64,000 nucleotides of DNA from the NCBI GenBank assembly GCA_000759755.1, contig BBMW01000010.1, positions 159,545 to 223,544 on the forward strand, in the 5' to 3' direction. The position numbers were made by a program, and so were the translations under genes. The notes beneath the pieces were generated by a model that saw only the letters and a program-made list of their open reading frames with translations, did no database searches and was not told the origin of the DNA. Within the stretch, counting starts at the first letter, position 1. Every line of letters begins with the position of its first letter. This DNA comes from Citrobacter werkmanii NBRC 105721. GTDB lineage: Bacteria > Pseudomonadota > Gammaproteobacteria > Enterobacterales > Enterobacteriaceae. Shown here piece after piece: positions 43,396 to 52,477 of this stretch.

Positions 43396-44094
43396 CGGCA
43401 CGATCTCCTGCTGAAAAAAGAAGCCCTGTACAGCATCTGCGCCGCTCATACGGCAGATGGCGTAATCCTGCGCGGTTTCTACTCCCTCGATCACCACCCG
43501 CTCTCCCAGCCCGCGAAATTGATTGACCAGTACTCTCAACTGCCACTCCGATGATCTGAACTGATGAAACATCCCGCTTTCAATTTTAATGGCATCAAAA
43601 CGGATGCCAGACAGTCGCCAGACAAAAAACAGCTCAGGCGAAACGTCATCCAGCCACACGCGAAAACCATGGCGCACCAGGGTTTTTATGGCGATGCATA
43701 CCGCCTGCTGTTCTGCCTTTTCCAGACGCATCATGGTAGCGGGATCCTGAATTTCAATAACAATCCGCCCCTGATGCGCCTGCCTGGTGAGTCGCGAGAT
43801 CCACGACAGACAGGTCAGCATCCTGACGGATAAATTCAGCGAATAGCTTCCTGGGAGTAAGAGTACCCGCTGCATTTGCCACATAAACAGCTGCTGTTTC
43901 GCGCTGACAGAAAGATGCTTGAAAAAAAGATCCAGCGGGAGCGGTGTGCGTACCTGGCTTAACACCTCACGGACATCCAGTGATGCATCATCAAAAAAAT
44001 GAATGCGCTGCAAACGGATCCCGGAGATCCGCAGCAGTTCGGCATTACGGGGAAGCTCTGGTACATATTGAGCCTGTTCGCTGAGTCTGTTCAT
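43375..44094 (-). CDS. degenerate EAL-domain protein, last gene of the fimbrial operon
   Basis: 239 residues forming one EAL-like domain. Recognisable family positions: VIEIQDP for the ExTE strand, VWLDDVSP for the DDFG loop, IRFDAIKIESGMF for the LKID strand, VIEGVET, and GADAVQGFFFQQ near the end. The EAL motif itself and several metal-binding residues are missing or replaced (no DDFG aspartate-glycine, ID changed to IE), so c-di-GMP hydrolysis is unlikely; relatives such as YdiV act as protein-binding regulators. The start at 44094 lies one base after the stop of the upstream gene. Regulation of fimbriae is an inference. Confidence 0.75.
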   Translation of the reverse strand: MNRLSEQAQYVPELPRNAELLRISGIRLQRIHFFDDASLDVREVLSQVRTPLPLDLFFKHLSVSAKQQLFMWQMQRVLLLPGSYSLNLSVRMLTCLSWISRLTRQAHQGRIVIEIQDPATMMRLEKAEQQAVCIAIKTLVRHGFRVWLDDVSPELFFVWRLSGIRFDAIKIESGMFHQFRSSEWQLRVLVNQFRGLGERVVIEGVETAQDYAICRMSGADAVQGFFFQQEIVPKSLNHC

Positions 44095-44095
44095 G

Positions 44096-45763
44096 TCATT
44101 CCATTTTTTGATTAAAAGGACGTCGTGCATCCTGTAACCAGGAGATACGGCGATCGTTCGGGTAGATCAGGTAAAAGCGCGTCGCCAGACGGTGCGCCTG
44201 GGTCAGGTCGCGCTGCTGTAACGCCAGCAAGATTTGCGTGAAGGAGATATTCGGGTCCGGGTGAACACGCACATAGTCAGGCGCCCAGCGGCGAACCAAC
44301 TCCAGCCAGCGAGCATCCCGGGTACGTTGATACCGTTGCAGGTATCCCATCTGGAGATCGAACCGGTAGCGTGTGGCAAGCAACCAGCCGCCCACCGGGA
44401 GCGATTCAGCAAGTTGCCACTGTGTTGACTGCCGTTCCGCCAGCGTCAGTTGCTGTTGCGTCTGTAGCGTGAGAAGTAACAAGGGAGTGGCTATCAGAAA
44501 CGAGATAAATGCCAGCCAACGAATCAACGACGTCGCCGGGCGCGTCAGACTTGCCCCTGTTAGCGCGCCATCTGCGCAACGAAGCAGCAGGATCAGCAAT
44601 AACCAGTGTGGCGTTGACTGTCTGACTGGGTATTCCGTCAACATATGGATAACCACCGGCAACGCCGCCACCAGGCAGGCGCGACGCCAGCAATTTCCGT
44701 GCAGCCAGAGCCATAACCCACCCGCAATAAAACACAGCGCGCCCGCCAGTCCAACCAGACCGCCCTCCACCAGCCACAGCACCAATTCATTATGTGGATG
44801 CGAGATACTGCTCAGCCCTAATGGCCCCGCTCGTTCGAGAAAAACAGCAGCGAAACTGCCCACGCCCCATCCCATCCACGGGCGTTCGGCAAATAATGCC
44901 AGTGATGTTTTCAGCACCGTCCAGCGCACATGAGAAGTCGTTAAATGATCTACCGTGGCAACGGACAACAAATGGCGAGCGGCAGCGCCTGTCGCCATAC
45001 CTAACGCCAACGGCAGGAGAAGTAGCAACAGCGTGCGGCGTTGTGCAGGGAACACCACCATCAGCAACACCTCACCGACCGCCAGAGACAAATAGCCGGT
45101 TTGCGACTGGGATTCATGCAGCACAAATCCCATCATCACCAGAGCAACCCCGAAAACAATTCGGTATCTGCCGCCCTGGCGTAAAAAGAGCAGCGCTGAC
45201 AGCAGCACGCCGCACGCAGTGAAACTGGCCAGCAGATTGACCTGCTGAAAAATACCGTAGGGCCGCGTGCCGCGCCGCCAGGCGAACTCCCAGTAATCAA
45301 CGCCCGGCCAATGCCAGTACTGATAGACAAACGCCACACATTCGATGACGCATGCCCCCCATAACAGGGCCAGCAATACCGTGCGAACGTTTGTCGTAAG
45401 TGGAATTTGTAACGTCACCAGATAGACAAGCACGCCACCCAGTAACGCCCCCGCTACCAGCAGCGCCTCGGACCGCCAGATGCCCGGCGTCAGCAGACAA
45501 AGCAGCGTCAGGATCAGCGCGCCCAGCATAAATCCAATAGCAGGTACAGTGATGCGCCAGCGTCGGCGAGGCAGTAGCATCGCCGTACTTGCTGCCAATA
45601 CTGCAGCGTAGATCCAACTGGTAATATTAAGCGGCAACGACAGACCGCTGCCGCCGTTATTCAGCCAGTAGAGGTGCATGATCCCGCACCAGAAAAACAG
45701 ACTGACAATCAGCAATAATTTCTGGCCAGGCAGCGGCGCAATACGATTCAGTGCGTTCATCAT
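44096..45763 (-). CDS. PglL/Wzy_C-type O-oligosaccharyltransferase-like membrane protein
   Basis: 555 residues with about a dozen membrane helices. Features of the PglL group: TRPYGIFQQVNLLASF (PglL_A-like loop), the periplasmic loop SSISHPHNELVLWLVEGGLVGL with the HN motif of O-antigen ligases and O-OTases, TEYPVRQS, and a soluble C-terminal tail (RTRDARWLELVRRWAPDYVRVHPDPN). PglL enzymes transfer lipid-linked glycans to serine in pilins and other periplasmic proteins; WaaL uses LPS core instead. The tail favours PglL over WaaL. It starts one base after the stop of the last pilin gene, so it belongs to the fimbrial operon. Confidence 0.82.
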   Translation of the reverse strand: MMNALNRIAPLPGQKLLLIVSLFFWCGIMHLYWLNNGGSGLSLPLNITSWIYAAVLAASTAMLLPRRRWRITVPAIGFMLGALILTLLCLLTPGIWRSEALLVAGALLGGVLVYLVTLQIPLTTNVRTVLLALLWGACVIECVAFVYQYWHWPGVDYWEFAWRRGTRPYGIFQQVNLLASFTACGVLLSALLFLRQGGRYRIVFGVALVMMGFVLHESQSQTGYLSLAVGEVLLMVVFPAQRRTLLLLLLPLALGMATGAAARHLLSVATVDHLTTSHVRWTVLKTSLALFAERPWMGWGVGSFAAVFLERAGPLGLSSISHPHNELVLWLVEGGLVGLAGALCFIAGGLWLWLHGNCWRRACLVAALPVVIHMLTEYPVRQSTPHWLLLILLLRCADGALTGASLTRPATSLIRWLAFISFLIATPLLLLTLQTQQQLTLAERQSTQWQLAESLPVGGWLLATRYRFDLQMGYLQRYQRTRDARWLELVRRWAPDYVRVHPDPNISFTQILLALQQRDLTQAHRLATRFYLIYPNDRRISWLQDARRPFNQKME

Positions 45764-45764
45764 G

Positions 45765-46307
45765 CTACTGGTAATTCAACGTCCAGGTCCCGCTGGCGCT
45801 GAACGGACCGTATTCAAGAGACTGGTTTTTTATCGCCGACGGTTCTGCCGCGACCCACGCCAAAAAATTCAGCGTCATCGACCCTTCAGTAATCTCTGTA
45901 ACTGACGTGCTTTCATCAAGCCGGATTGCCGTGCCATCGTCTTCACTCATTCCAATCCCGATCCCCGATGCCCCGTCCTGCTCGCTGCTATCCAGCGCCA
46001 GATGATCGGTAAGCTCCGCATCTTCCTTGCCGCTGAAAGTGACCGAGATCCCGCGGAAAACCTCCGGGTTGCAGTCGCGTAACTGGATGCTGAATTTTTC
46101 CGGCTTACTGCGTCCTGAGAGATAGAGATCCTGCGTCGCGATTTGCCCGAAATCGACCTCGATTTTGTCGCCGCCGGGTGCAAGGCTGCAGGCCAGCGCT
46201 CTGATGGTGCCGTGAAAATACATATCGCCACCGACCAGTTTGGTATCAGCCTGTACCGTTGCGCCAAACAGCAGCGTACTCACCGCGATTAACGTTCTGA
46301 AAGTCAT
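45765..46307 (-). CDS. minor fimbrial subunit, last pilin of the operon
   Basis: 180 residues. Signal peptide (LIAVSTLLFGATVQA), two cysteines for the pilin disulfide (ALACSLAPGG and LRDCNPEVF) and the C-terminal aromatic strand ending GTWTLNYQ that fits the chaperone groove. The pilin pattern IEVDFGQIATQDL is clear. Position after the adhesin suggests a tip adaptor or terminator subunit. Its stop is followed after one base by the start of the O-oligosaccharyltransferase gene. Confidence 0.88.
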   Translation of the reverse strand: MTFRTLIAVSTLLFGATVQADTKLVGGDMYFHGTIRALACSLAPGGDKIEVDFGQIATQDLYLSGRSKPEKFSIQLRDCNPEVFRGISVTFSGKEDAELTDHLALDSSEQDGASGIGIGMSEDDGTAIRLDESTSVTEITEGSMTLNFLAWVAAEPSAIKNQSLEYGPFSASGTWTLNYQ

Positions 46308-46316
46308 GGTATTACC

Positions 46317-47381
46317 CTACTGAAACTGCGCGACAACGGTGGCAGAGGCTTCAAACTCACCTTCCTTAACGCTCCCCACGCCCGGCTTTGCCACCGGTGC
46401 GGCAGTGAGATTCCAGTCGCCCTGATTCTGGTAAAAACCCTTCACGTTGTAGAACTGATTGGGCACTACGGTGCCGCCGCTCTCGTCTTTAATCATAATG
46501 CCGAGATCGTCGCGTTTCTGTCCCCCACTCAACGTGCCGAGAAGATGATCGTTAAATCCAGCCGTACCTGACGCCGTGGTGGTTTGTACACCTAAATTGA
46601 TATTCAGCGCGCCCTGATCGAAGCTGCCGCCTTCACAGACCACATGTATCGGGATCGACTTGCTGTAATTGGTGCCGTTGAGTTTTGCAGCGGATCCGGG
46701 CAGATCGCCAAACTCAATGCTGATTTTGTCTCCCCGATTGAAGGTGCATTTATCCGGCACGGTAATGAGCCCGGATTTAATGACCACGCGTGAAATCGCC
46801 GTGGTTGGCGTAGGTCCCGCACCGCCCATGCGCCCGGCAACCTCCACCAGCGACTGGGAGGTGATATTGATGCCATTGATAATGGGTTTAGTGACAATAA
46901 ACGTCACTTTCCCTTTTGAACCACTTTCAACGTTCGTGGCGCGTGTGTAGCCCTTACGCTTTTTGCAGCTGTTGTTACTGTTGCGGTTTGAAACGTTGGT
47001 AAAAGGCGCCTGGACGTATTTGTTATAACGTCCGGCAACCCACACCTGAACTTCCACATCCAGATACTCGTTTAACCGAAAACGGTTCGCCCCCTGATTT
47101 GAAGGCGGCATGGTGGTCGTGGTGGTGTAATAAATAGGCTCCCGAGAGATATCGGCCTGTTCGCAATAAAAATTCACCACATACCAACTGCCCAGATTCC
47201 AGGTAAAAGGCTCCGTTCTGCCGCCTACATGGTTTTTGCTGACATCCAGCGAACTCAGTTCAATATCGTACTGATGCGGCGACCCGCCCTCCGGCTCACC
47301 TTCCCCCTGTGTGAATGCATGCCCGGCCAGAGGACTGCCTGCCAGCACGACCCACAGCAGCGCTTTATGCAATACGCTCAT
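46317..47381 (-). CDS. two-domain fimbrial tip adhesin
   Basis: 354 residues, double the size of a pilin. After a signal peptide (ALLWVVLAGSPLAGHA) comes an N-terminal receptor-binding lectin-type domain to about residue 200 (with a Thr run in YYTTTTTMPP), then a C-terminal pilin domain with CTFNRGDKISIEFGDLPG, a second cysteine, and the end ASATVVAQFQ. This matches FimH/MrpH-type tip adhesins. Its start overlaps the stop of the upstream pilin (ATGA). The receptor cannot be deduced. Confidence 0.87.
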   Translation of the reverse strand: MSVLHKALLWVVLAGSPLAGHAFTQGEGEPEGGSPHQYDIELSSLDVSKNHVGGRTEPFTWNLGSWYVVNFYCEQADISREPIYYTTTTTMPPSNQGANRFRLNEYLDVEVQVWVAGRYNKYVQAPFTNVSNRNSNNSCKKRKGYTRATNVESGSKGKVTFIVTKPIINGINITSQSLVEVAGRMGGAGPTPTTAISRVVIKSGLITVPDKCTFNRGDKISIEFGDLPGSAAKLNGTNYSKSIPIHVVCEGGSFDQGALNINLGVQTTTASGTAGFNDHLLGTLSGGQKRDDLGIMIKDESGGTVVPNQFYNVKGFYQNQGDWNLTAAPVAKPGVGSVKEGEFEASATVVAQFQ

Positions 47382-47983
47382 AGATACTCCAGCTTAAGTC
47401 TGACCAGACCGTTAAATTCGCCAGCGGTCACCTCCTGCCCAAAAGATTCCAGCGCGGCAAGAAAGTGAATCGCGTTATCACCTGGTTTGAGGATCCACAT
47501 GCGTTGCGGTTGATTCAGGTGGATCAACTGGTTGCGTTCGGTCAGTAGCCGAATGCCCGCACCACGCACATCGCCGCGAATACGCCCCAGATCGCTGTTT
47601 TCCGGCGCGCCTTCGGCCATCAGCGTCATCGAAACGCCACGTTCCACCGTGCTATGCGCCAGCTCCGGCATTTCGCTGGTCTGTCCGGGAAAATCCCTTA
47701 AGGTATGGCCAGAACCTTTTAAGCAGCCATTCAGGTTCAGCGTCACTAATACCGGATCGCTGCGATCGCCGCTCTGGCGAAAGCGGCTGGCGGAAATATC
47801 ACCCAGATCGATGGTCTGATCGCGTGAAGCCATATCCAGCACGCACGGCGAAACGAACACCCGACCATGAAAGCGGACGTTGCCATACTCGCCGGAAACG
47901 TTGCTCATATCCTGGCGGCCGCTAGTGGCCTGAACCGGGCAGGCCATACCTGCCATCAGCAGAGCGCAAAGCATCTTTTTCAT
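47378..47983 (-). CDS. minor fimbrial subunit (adaptor-type)
   Basis: 201 residues with signal peptide (MLCALLMAGMACPVQA). Pilin features: FVSPCVLDMASRDQTIDLGDISAS, the second cysteine in LNGCLKGSG, and the C-terminal strand EFNGLVRLKLEYL. Slightly longer than the other minor pilins. Location between chaperone and adhesin fits a tip adaptor. It overlaps the adhesin start by 4 bases. Confidence 0.87.
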   Translation of the reverse strand: MKKMLCALLMAGMACPVQATSGRQDMSNVSGEYGNVRFHGRVFVSPCVLDMASRDQTIDLGDISASRFRQSGDRSDPVLVTLNLNGCLKGSGHTLRDFPGQTSEMPELAHSTVERGVSMTLMAEGAPENSDLGRIRGDVRGAGIRLLTERNQLIHLNQPQRMWILKPGDNAIHFLAALESFGQEVTAGEFNGLVRLKLEYL

Positions 47984-47994
47984 TTACGAGTCCT

Positions 47995-48783
47995 TTACCG
48001 GGGCTGTTGCTCCATCGGCAATGCTTTACACACATTGCCTGTGCAGCTGAATTTCAATTCAGGGTGACCGCCAAAATCGTTCACATACATCATGCTGAAC
48101 TGGCTAACGCTGCCGTCGGTGACGCTGAAATCAAGCGAGGATTTTGGTGAAACCATAACCCCGGGGAAATCAGTCAGCCTGCCGCCGCCCTGCGCTTCCG
48201 GCTTACGGCTTAAACCGATCAAGGTGACGAAGTATGGCGTTGGGTTATCCACGGTCCAGCGTAGACCCTGCTTGTGAAAGACCAGTTGGTTTTGCCACAC
48301 CGCGCCCGGCGTTTCCGGCACGATGGCGGTCGGACGGTAGAACAATTTGATGCGCGACTGCATCGCCAGTTGCAGCACGTTCGGCTTATCAGGCTTAGGT
48401 GGAATCTCACGCACATTCAGGTAGAACAGGCTTTCTCGATCCTGAGGAAGCGCATTAATCCCGCTGGTTTTCGTCACCCGGGCAATGCCCTTTTGCCCAC
48501 CGTTAATTCGCTGTAGCGGCGGTAAGACCATCAGCGGCGAGGTAACTTTTGTTCCGTTGGCGTCTTCCACCCACGACTGGGCCAAAAACGGAATGCTCGG
48601 GCTGGTATTGGTTAAGTTCGCGCTGACAGATCGCGCATCACCGGTGATGATCATCCGGGTACGGTCGAGCGCAATACCCGCCCAGGAAGCGTTGATCTCT
48701 GCAATAAAAAGCAGGCCACAAGCCACGGGTTTGAGCCAACGCTGCACGGAGTAAAAAGCTTGATTTTTCATGACAAAATTCAT
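47995..48783 (-). CDS. periplasmic fimbrial chaperone (PapD/FimC-like)
   Basis: 262 residues, signal peptide up to about residue 35. Chaperone motifs: IALDRTRMIITGDARSVSANLTNTS, FYLNVREIPPKP (the conserved beta-strand before the F1-G1 loop) and LQLAMQSRIKLFYRPTAI. It donates a strand to pilins in the periplasm and delivers them to the usher. It follows the usher gene by 14 bases. Usher before chaperone is the Pap/MR-P order, not the Fim order. Confidence 0.93.
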   Translation of the reverse strand: MNFVMKNQAFYSVQRWLKPVACGLLFIAEINASWAGIALDRTRMIITGDARSVSANLTNTSPSIPFLAQSWVEDANGTKVTSPLMVLPPLQRINGGQKGIARVTKTSGINALPQDRESLFYLNVREIPPKPDKPNVLQLAMQSRIKLFYRPTAIVPETPGAVWQNQLVFHKQGLRWTVDNPTPYFVTLIGLSRKPEAQGGGRLTDFPGVMVSPKSSLDFSVTDGSVSQFSMMYVNDFGGHPELKFSCTGNVCKALPMEQQPR

Positions 48784-48797
48784 TCTGGTTATTGAAA

Positions 48798-51281
48798 TTA
48801 TTCACAAGGCAACAGCACGTTACCTTCCGGGTTGAGTTGTTGTGGCACCTGTAAGTGACACTGCGCTCGTCCGCCCCAGGCCACGGAAAGACGCTCGGCT
48901 GGATTCACACCGGCAATCCAGGCCATGCCGTTTTCCATCACCATGGCGACGCTGACGCCGTTGGCGTTAAACACTTCGGCGCCAAACGGCGGGACCGAAC
49001 CATCCTTCAGGCGCAGCAGCGCCATCATTTTTTGCCCCTGCGCCACGGCAAAGCGCTGATAGCCAATCGCCCCTTCCGTCAGGGTGTTGGTGACGATGGC
49101 TTTGGTCGCGGAAATATCCTCGTCCATTGCGTCCACATCGATGCGGGTATCAAAGCTGTGATAGCTGACGACGTCCGGTACCACGGCAATACCGAAGCGG
49201 TTTGAATGCGCCTGTTCGCCGTTCAGCGGTACATTCGCCACACCGTCGGTATCAACCATCACTCTGGCGGTATTCATTGACGCCTGGCTGTTGTGCAACG
49301 CCGCGCCGTGACGCGTCGCGGTAAAACCGCCGCGCATCGTGCCGCCTACGGAGAAATAGCGTGATTGCTGCCAGCTGACGTTAGATTCCAGCTCCGCCAT
49401 CATGCTGCGGTGCTTGTAATAGCCATCAAATGCCGTGCGCCCTTCACCGGAAACCCCTGCGCGCAAACGCCATGGGTTGTTACGGTCGCGGTTATCGGAA
49501 TACGAAACCATCTGGCTGGTCTGGTTGCCGCTGTTCTGCAACTCATAATCCATGGAGCGGCCATCGCTCCAGGGAATCGAAATTGAAAGCGAAAGACTGT
49601 CGTCCCGTTTGCCCTGATACTCAGAGCGGTAAGCCGCAAGGTTGGCGCTTATCCCTTGGATGCCCGCCAACGAAAAGCTGTGTCCCATCGACAACCCGTA
49701 ACGATCCTGCGAACGACGATCCCAGTAGTTCTGGTGGGTGTAGGTCAGATACAGCGTGGTGGCTAACTGCGGATCGTCGGCAAAAAAGGTCTTGTTACCG
49801 GTGATGGTGTACATCTCTTTTTCGTTACCGGCGCTGTTGTTATTGGCATACTGCTCGTCGAGGAACTGTGAAAAAGTACGGAAGTTACGCTGTGAAAAGC
49901 GGTATCCGGCAAAGGTGATGGCGCTGTTGTATTCATCAAAGGTTTTGGCATAGCTGAGCTTAAAGGACATGCCTTTTTGTTCAGCCTGATGCTTCACACG
50001 GCTCACGGATTGCGTCGCATCCGCTGACAACGCCCCCAGCCAGCTCAAATCCCGCCCAATCCCCATCGACCAGGCGTTATAGCGCTCGCCAGTGAGCAGC
50101 GCGCCGCCGTACAGCGACCACGCATTGCTGACACCCCATGAAAAATCGCCGGTATAAAACGCAGGGCCCTGAATGTCATGGTTGTAAAGCGATGGCTTAC
50201 CGACCGCGGCGTTATAGCGAACGTAGCCTGGGCGCGTCAGGTAGGGAATATCTGCGGTATTAACCTGAAAGGTTTGTACGCTGCCATCCTGTTCCTCAAC
50301 GCGTACATCCAACGTGCCGCGTACCGAGCCGTGCAGATCCTGAATATTAAACGGCCCCGCAGGAACGGTGGTTTGATAGATAACACGTCCCTGCTGACTA
50401 ACGGTGACCTTGGCGTTACTACGAGCGATGCCATGAACTTCAGGCGCGTAACCCTGCAAATTCGGTGGCAGCATACGCTCATCGCTGGCGAGGTTAGCCC
50501 CGGTAAAACGAACAGAATCAAAGACCTGAGAATTCAGATAGATTTCGCCAAGCGTCAGTTTTGCCGCCTGCATCGGTAATGGGCGATAAGCATAGATCTG
50601 ATCCCAGTCGATACGCCCACGATTATCATCAGAAGCGTAATTGGCCTGATACTGCCCGCGAAAGCGCCACGCGCCGAGGTTAAAACCTGTTTGCCCGTAG
50701 CCAGAAAGAGAGCGGTAACGATCGCCCCCCTGCTCGTAATGTGTGGCCTGACCCGAGATGCTGTAGTCAAAAATCAGCCCCGCGACGCCATTATCCCAGC
50801 GTTCCGGCGGCGTCCAGTCTGGATCGGTATATTTCATCCATGCCTGCGGCACGGTAATGTCCAGTACGCCTGCGCTATTATTCAACGCCACACCCGGCAG
50901 ATGGGAAATGTCATAACATGTCGCGCTAATCGGATGAATATAGGTCAGTGCCTCTTCTTTGAGCGCCAGTAATTCGAGTTGCTGTGGCGTCAGACACGCC
51001 ATGGATTTATGCGAGTTGGCAGGATCGACGATATAGCGGATCGATTGCTGAGGAATTTCCTGGCTGTTAATACGAACATCCAGCAGATATTCACCGGGAG
51101 TCACAAAGTTGCCTTCGGAAAAACGCTGCAAATCGACATTCTGCCGGTCGCTGGCATCCAGTACGTCAGTATTAAATTCAACGGCCTCATCCGCTTCAGC
51201 CCATGCAGAGGCACAAACCAGAGTAATAAATAGCGCCAGGCGTTTTTTATCTGTTTTCAGCGTGATCATTTTCGTTCGCAA
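48798..51281 (-). CDS. fimbrial outer-membrane usher
   Basis: 827 residues, the normal size of ushers. N-terminal signal (LALFITLVCASAWA) and NTD (VEFNTDVLDASDRQNVDLQRFSEG), the beta-barrel with repeated aromatic strands (GYGQTGFNLGAWRFRGQY), a plug region, and C-terminal domains ending with the cysteine of NVLLPCE. It assembles and exports the fimbria through the outer membrane. It lies between a minor pilin and the chaperone gene. Confidence 0.95.
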   Translation of the reverse strand: MRTKMITLKTDKKRLALFITLVCASAWAEADEAVEFNTDVLDASDRQNVDLQRFSEGNFVTPGEYLLDVRINSQEIPQQSIRYIVDPANSHKSMACLTPQQLELLALKEEALTYIHPISATCYDISHLPGVALNNSAGVLDITVPQAWMKYTDPDWTPPERWDNGVAGLIFDYSISGQATHYEQGGDRYRSLSGYGQTGFNLGAWRFRGQYQANYASDDNRGRIDWDQIYAYRPLPMQAAKLTLGEIYLNSQVFDSVRFTGANLASDERMLPPNLQGYAPEVHGIARSNAKVTVSQQGRVIYQTTVPAGPFNIQDLHGSVRGTLDVRVEEQDGSVQTFQVNTADIPYLTRPGYVRYNAAVGKPSLYNHDIQGPAFYTGDFSWGVSNAWSLYGGALLTGERYNAWSMGIGRDLSWLGALSADATQSVSRVKHQAEQKGMSFKLSYAKTFDEYNSAITFAGYRFSQRNFRTFSQFLDEQYANNNSAGNEKEMYTITGNKTFFADDPQLATTLYLTYTHQNYWDRRSQDRYGLSMGHSFSLAGIQGISANLAAYRSEYQGKRDDSLSLSISIPWSDGRSMDYELQNSGNQTSQMVSYSDNRDRNNPWRLRAGVSGEGRTAFDGYYKHRSMMAELESNVSWQQSRYFSVGGTMRGGFTATRHGAALHNSQASMNTARVMVDTDGVANVPLNGEQAHSNRFGIAVVPDVVSYHSFDTRIDVDAMDEDISATKAIVTNTLTEGAIGYQRFAVAQGQKMMALLRLKDGSVPPFGAEVFNANGVSVAMVMENGMAWIAGVNPAERLSVAWGGRAQCHLQVPQQLNPEGNVLLPCE

Positions 51282-51310
51282 ACCTTCAGATACCCGAATT
51301 GCAGTGCAGC

Positions 51311-51859
51311 TCAGAGATAATTCACAACAAAATGCGTGACCGCAGTAAATTCGCCGGATGTCATTCTTCCGTCACGGGAGATCAAATAAGCCGTAAAGTT
51401 GAGCGTGTTCTTCCCTGGATTAAGCACATAATCCGGTGATGGTTCGCCCAGATGAATTTGCTGTCCTTTGCTGTCGTATATTTCTATTGCTAAATTTTCA
51501 GTTTCCGACTGCACGCTCAGATAATCAGGATTGTCCCTGTCGGGCGCACCAGAAAAGGTAATATTGGCGCGTTGAAACACATTCCCGGAATGTTGAGAAT
51601 CCCCTAATGAACATCCCAGCAAATGAATACTGAAATCATGCGCGGACACTTTTTCTGGTCTTCCAGAAATATCTCTGGCAGAGAGATCATCGAATTCAAC
51701 CAGTAGCGATCGGTCGCGCGGATCAACATAACAGGCAGCCTCAATAATATTTCCTCGCATGCGCATTTTGCCGGGCGTACTGTTTAGACGATTGGCGCCA
51801 GCCATAACCCATGCAGGCGAGATAAAGACAAAAAGCAGTAAAATTCGCCATCCAGGCAT
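51311..51859 (-). CDS. minor fimbrial subunit behind the major pilin
   Basis: 182 residues. Signal peptide (ILLLFVFISPAWVMA), pilin cysteines in AACYVDPRD and LLGCSLGDS, and the C-terminal strand TAVTHFVVNYL. By position (second gene) it corresponds to MrpB/FimI-like subunits, which may anchor or terminate the rod. 69 bases with a palindrome separate it from the major pilin gene. Confidence 0.88.
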   Translation of the reverse strand: MPGWRILLLFVFISPAWVMAGANRLNSTPGKMRMRGNIIEAACYVDPRDRSLLVEFDDLSARDISGRPEKVSAHDFSIHLLGCSLGDSQHSGNVFQRANITFSGAPDRDNPDYLSVQSETENLAIEIYDSKGQQIHLGEPSPDYVLNPGKNTLNFTAYLISRDGRMTSGEFTAVTHFVVNYL

Positions 51860-51900
51860 AACCGTATTTCCTTTCAGTTATTCGCAGGAAGGGTTAAGCA

Positions 51901-51916
51901 GGCGCATTAATGCGCC
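51901..51916 (-). terminator. palindrome behind the major pilin, likely attenuator
   Basis: GGCGCATTAATGCGCC, a perfect palindrome 13 bases after the pilin stop. Without a T-run it cannot be a strong terminator, but partial stops or mRNA processing here would give the usual excess of major pilin over the downstream genes. Confidence 0.5.
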
Positions 51917-51928
51917 CGCTGCGGGTAA

Positions 51929-52477
51929 TTACTGATAGTCGATCTGGAAATTAACGGTAGATTCGAAATCACCCGGCGTTACCGCTGCAGAAGCGTTGTT
52001 TGCCTGCAGATAAGCCACGAAATCAATGTCAGTTTCGCCGTCAGTGATGTTGACCTGAGAGGCAGCTTTACCCCATTCCACATCCTGGTTGCCGCTGTCA
52101 ACCATACCAATACCCGCGCCCTTTGCAGTACCAGAAGTGAATGCAGCCAGCGCGTTGTTGTCTGTATCAATTGTTGCCGGGGTATAGGTCACAGTGGCCG
52201 TTTTCGCAACGGTGGTGTCGCAGCCCTGAAGAACGATTTTGGCATGCTTAACGCCAGCACGTTGGTTGTCTTTTAACTGAGAGGTTGGGATCTCACCAAA
52301 ATTAACCTGCACCGGGCTGGATTCAGGTGCCAGACCGCATGCGGAATTAACCAGAGAACCGGTGAACTGAATTTTACCGTTAGTCGGTTCAACATTTTTT
52401 GCAGCGAAAGCAGAAGAGGCAGTCAAAGTCATTCCCGCCATCAGCGCGCAGGCCACAGCCACGTTTTTCATTTTCAT
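51929..52477 (-). CDS. major fimbrial subunit (FimA-like pilin)
   Basis: 182 residues, first gene of the operon. Signal peptide cleaved after AFAA, the pilin disulfide cysteines in VNSACGLAPESS and LQGCDTTVAK, the FGEIPTSQL strand, and the donor/acceptor C-terminus ESTVNFQIDYQ. Rich in A, T, S and N, as expected for the rod pilin. A long AT-rich regulatory region precedes it, and a MarT-like regulator gene is divergent. Confidence 0.93.
   Translation of the reverse strand: MKMKNVAVACALMAGMTLTASSAFAAKNVEPTNGKIQFTGSLVNSACGLAPESSPVQVNFGEIPTSQLKDNQRAGVKHAKIVLQGCDTTVAKTATVTYTPATIDTDNNALAAFTSGTAKGAGIGMVDSGNQDVEWGKAASQVNITDGETDIDFVAYLQANNASAAVTPGDFESTVNFQIDYQ

Noticed and set aside
43390-43700. tRNA-derived attachment repeat at the far end of the fimbrial island
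   Set aside because: No copy of the aspV 3' end could be seen there; only the terminator stem is shared.
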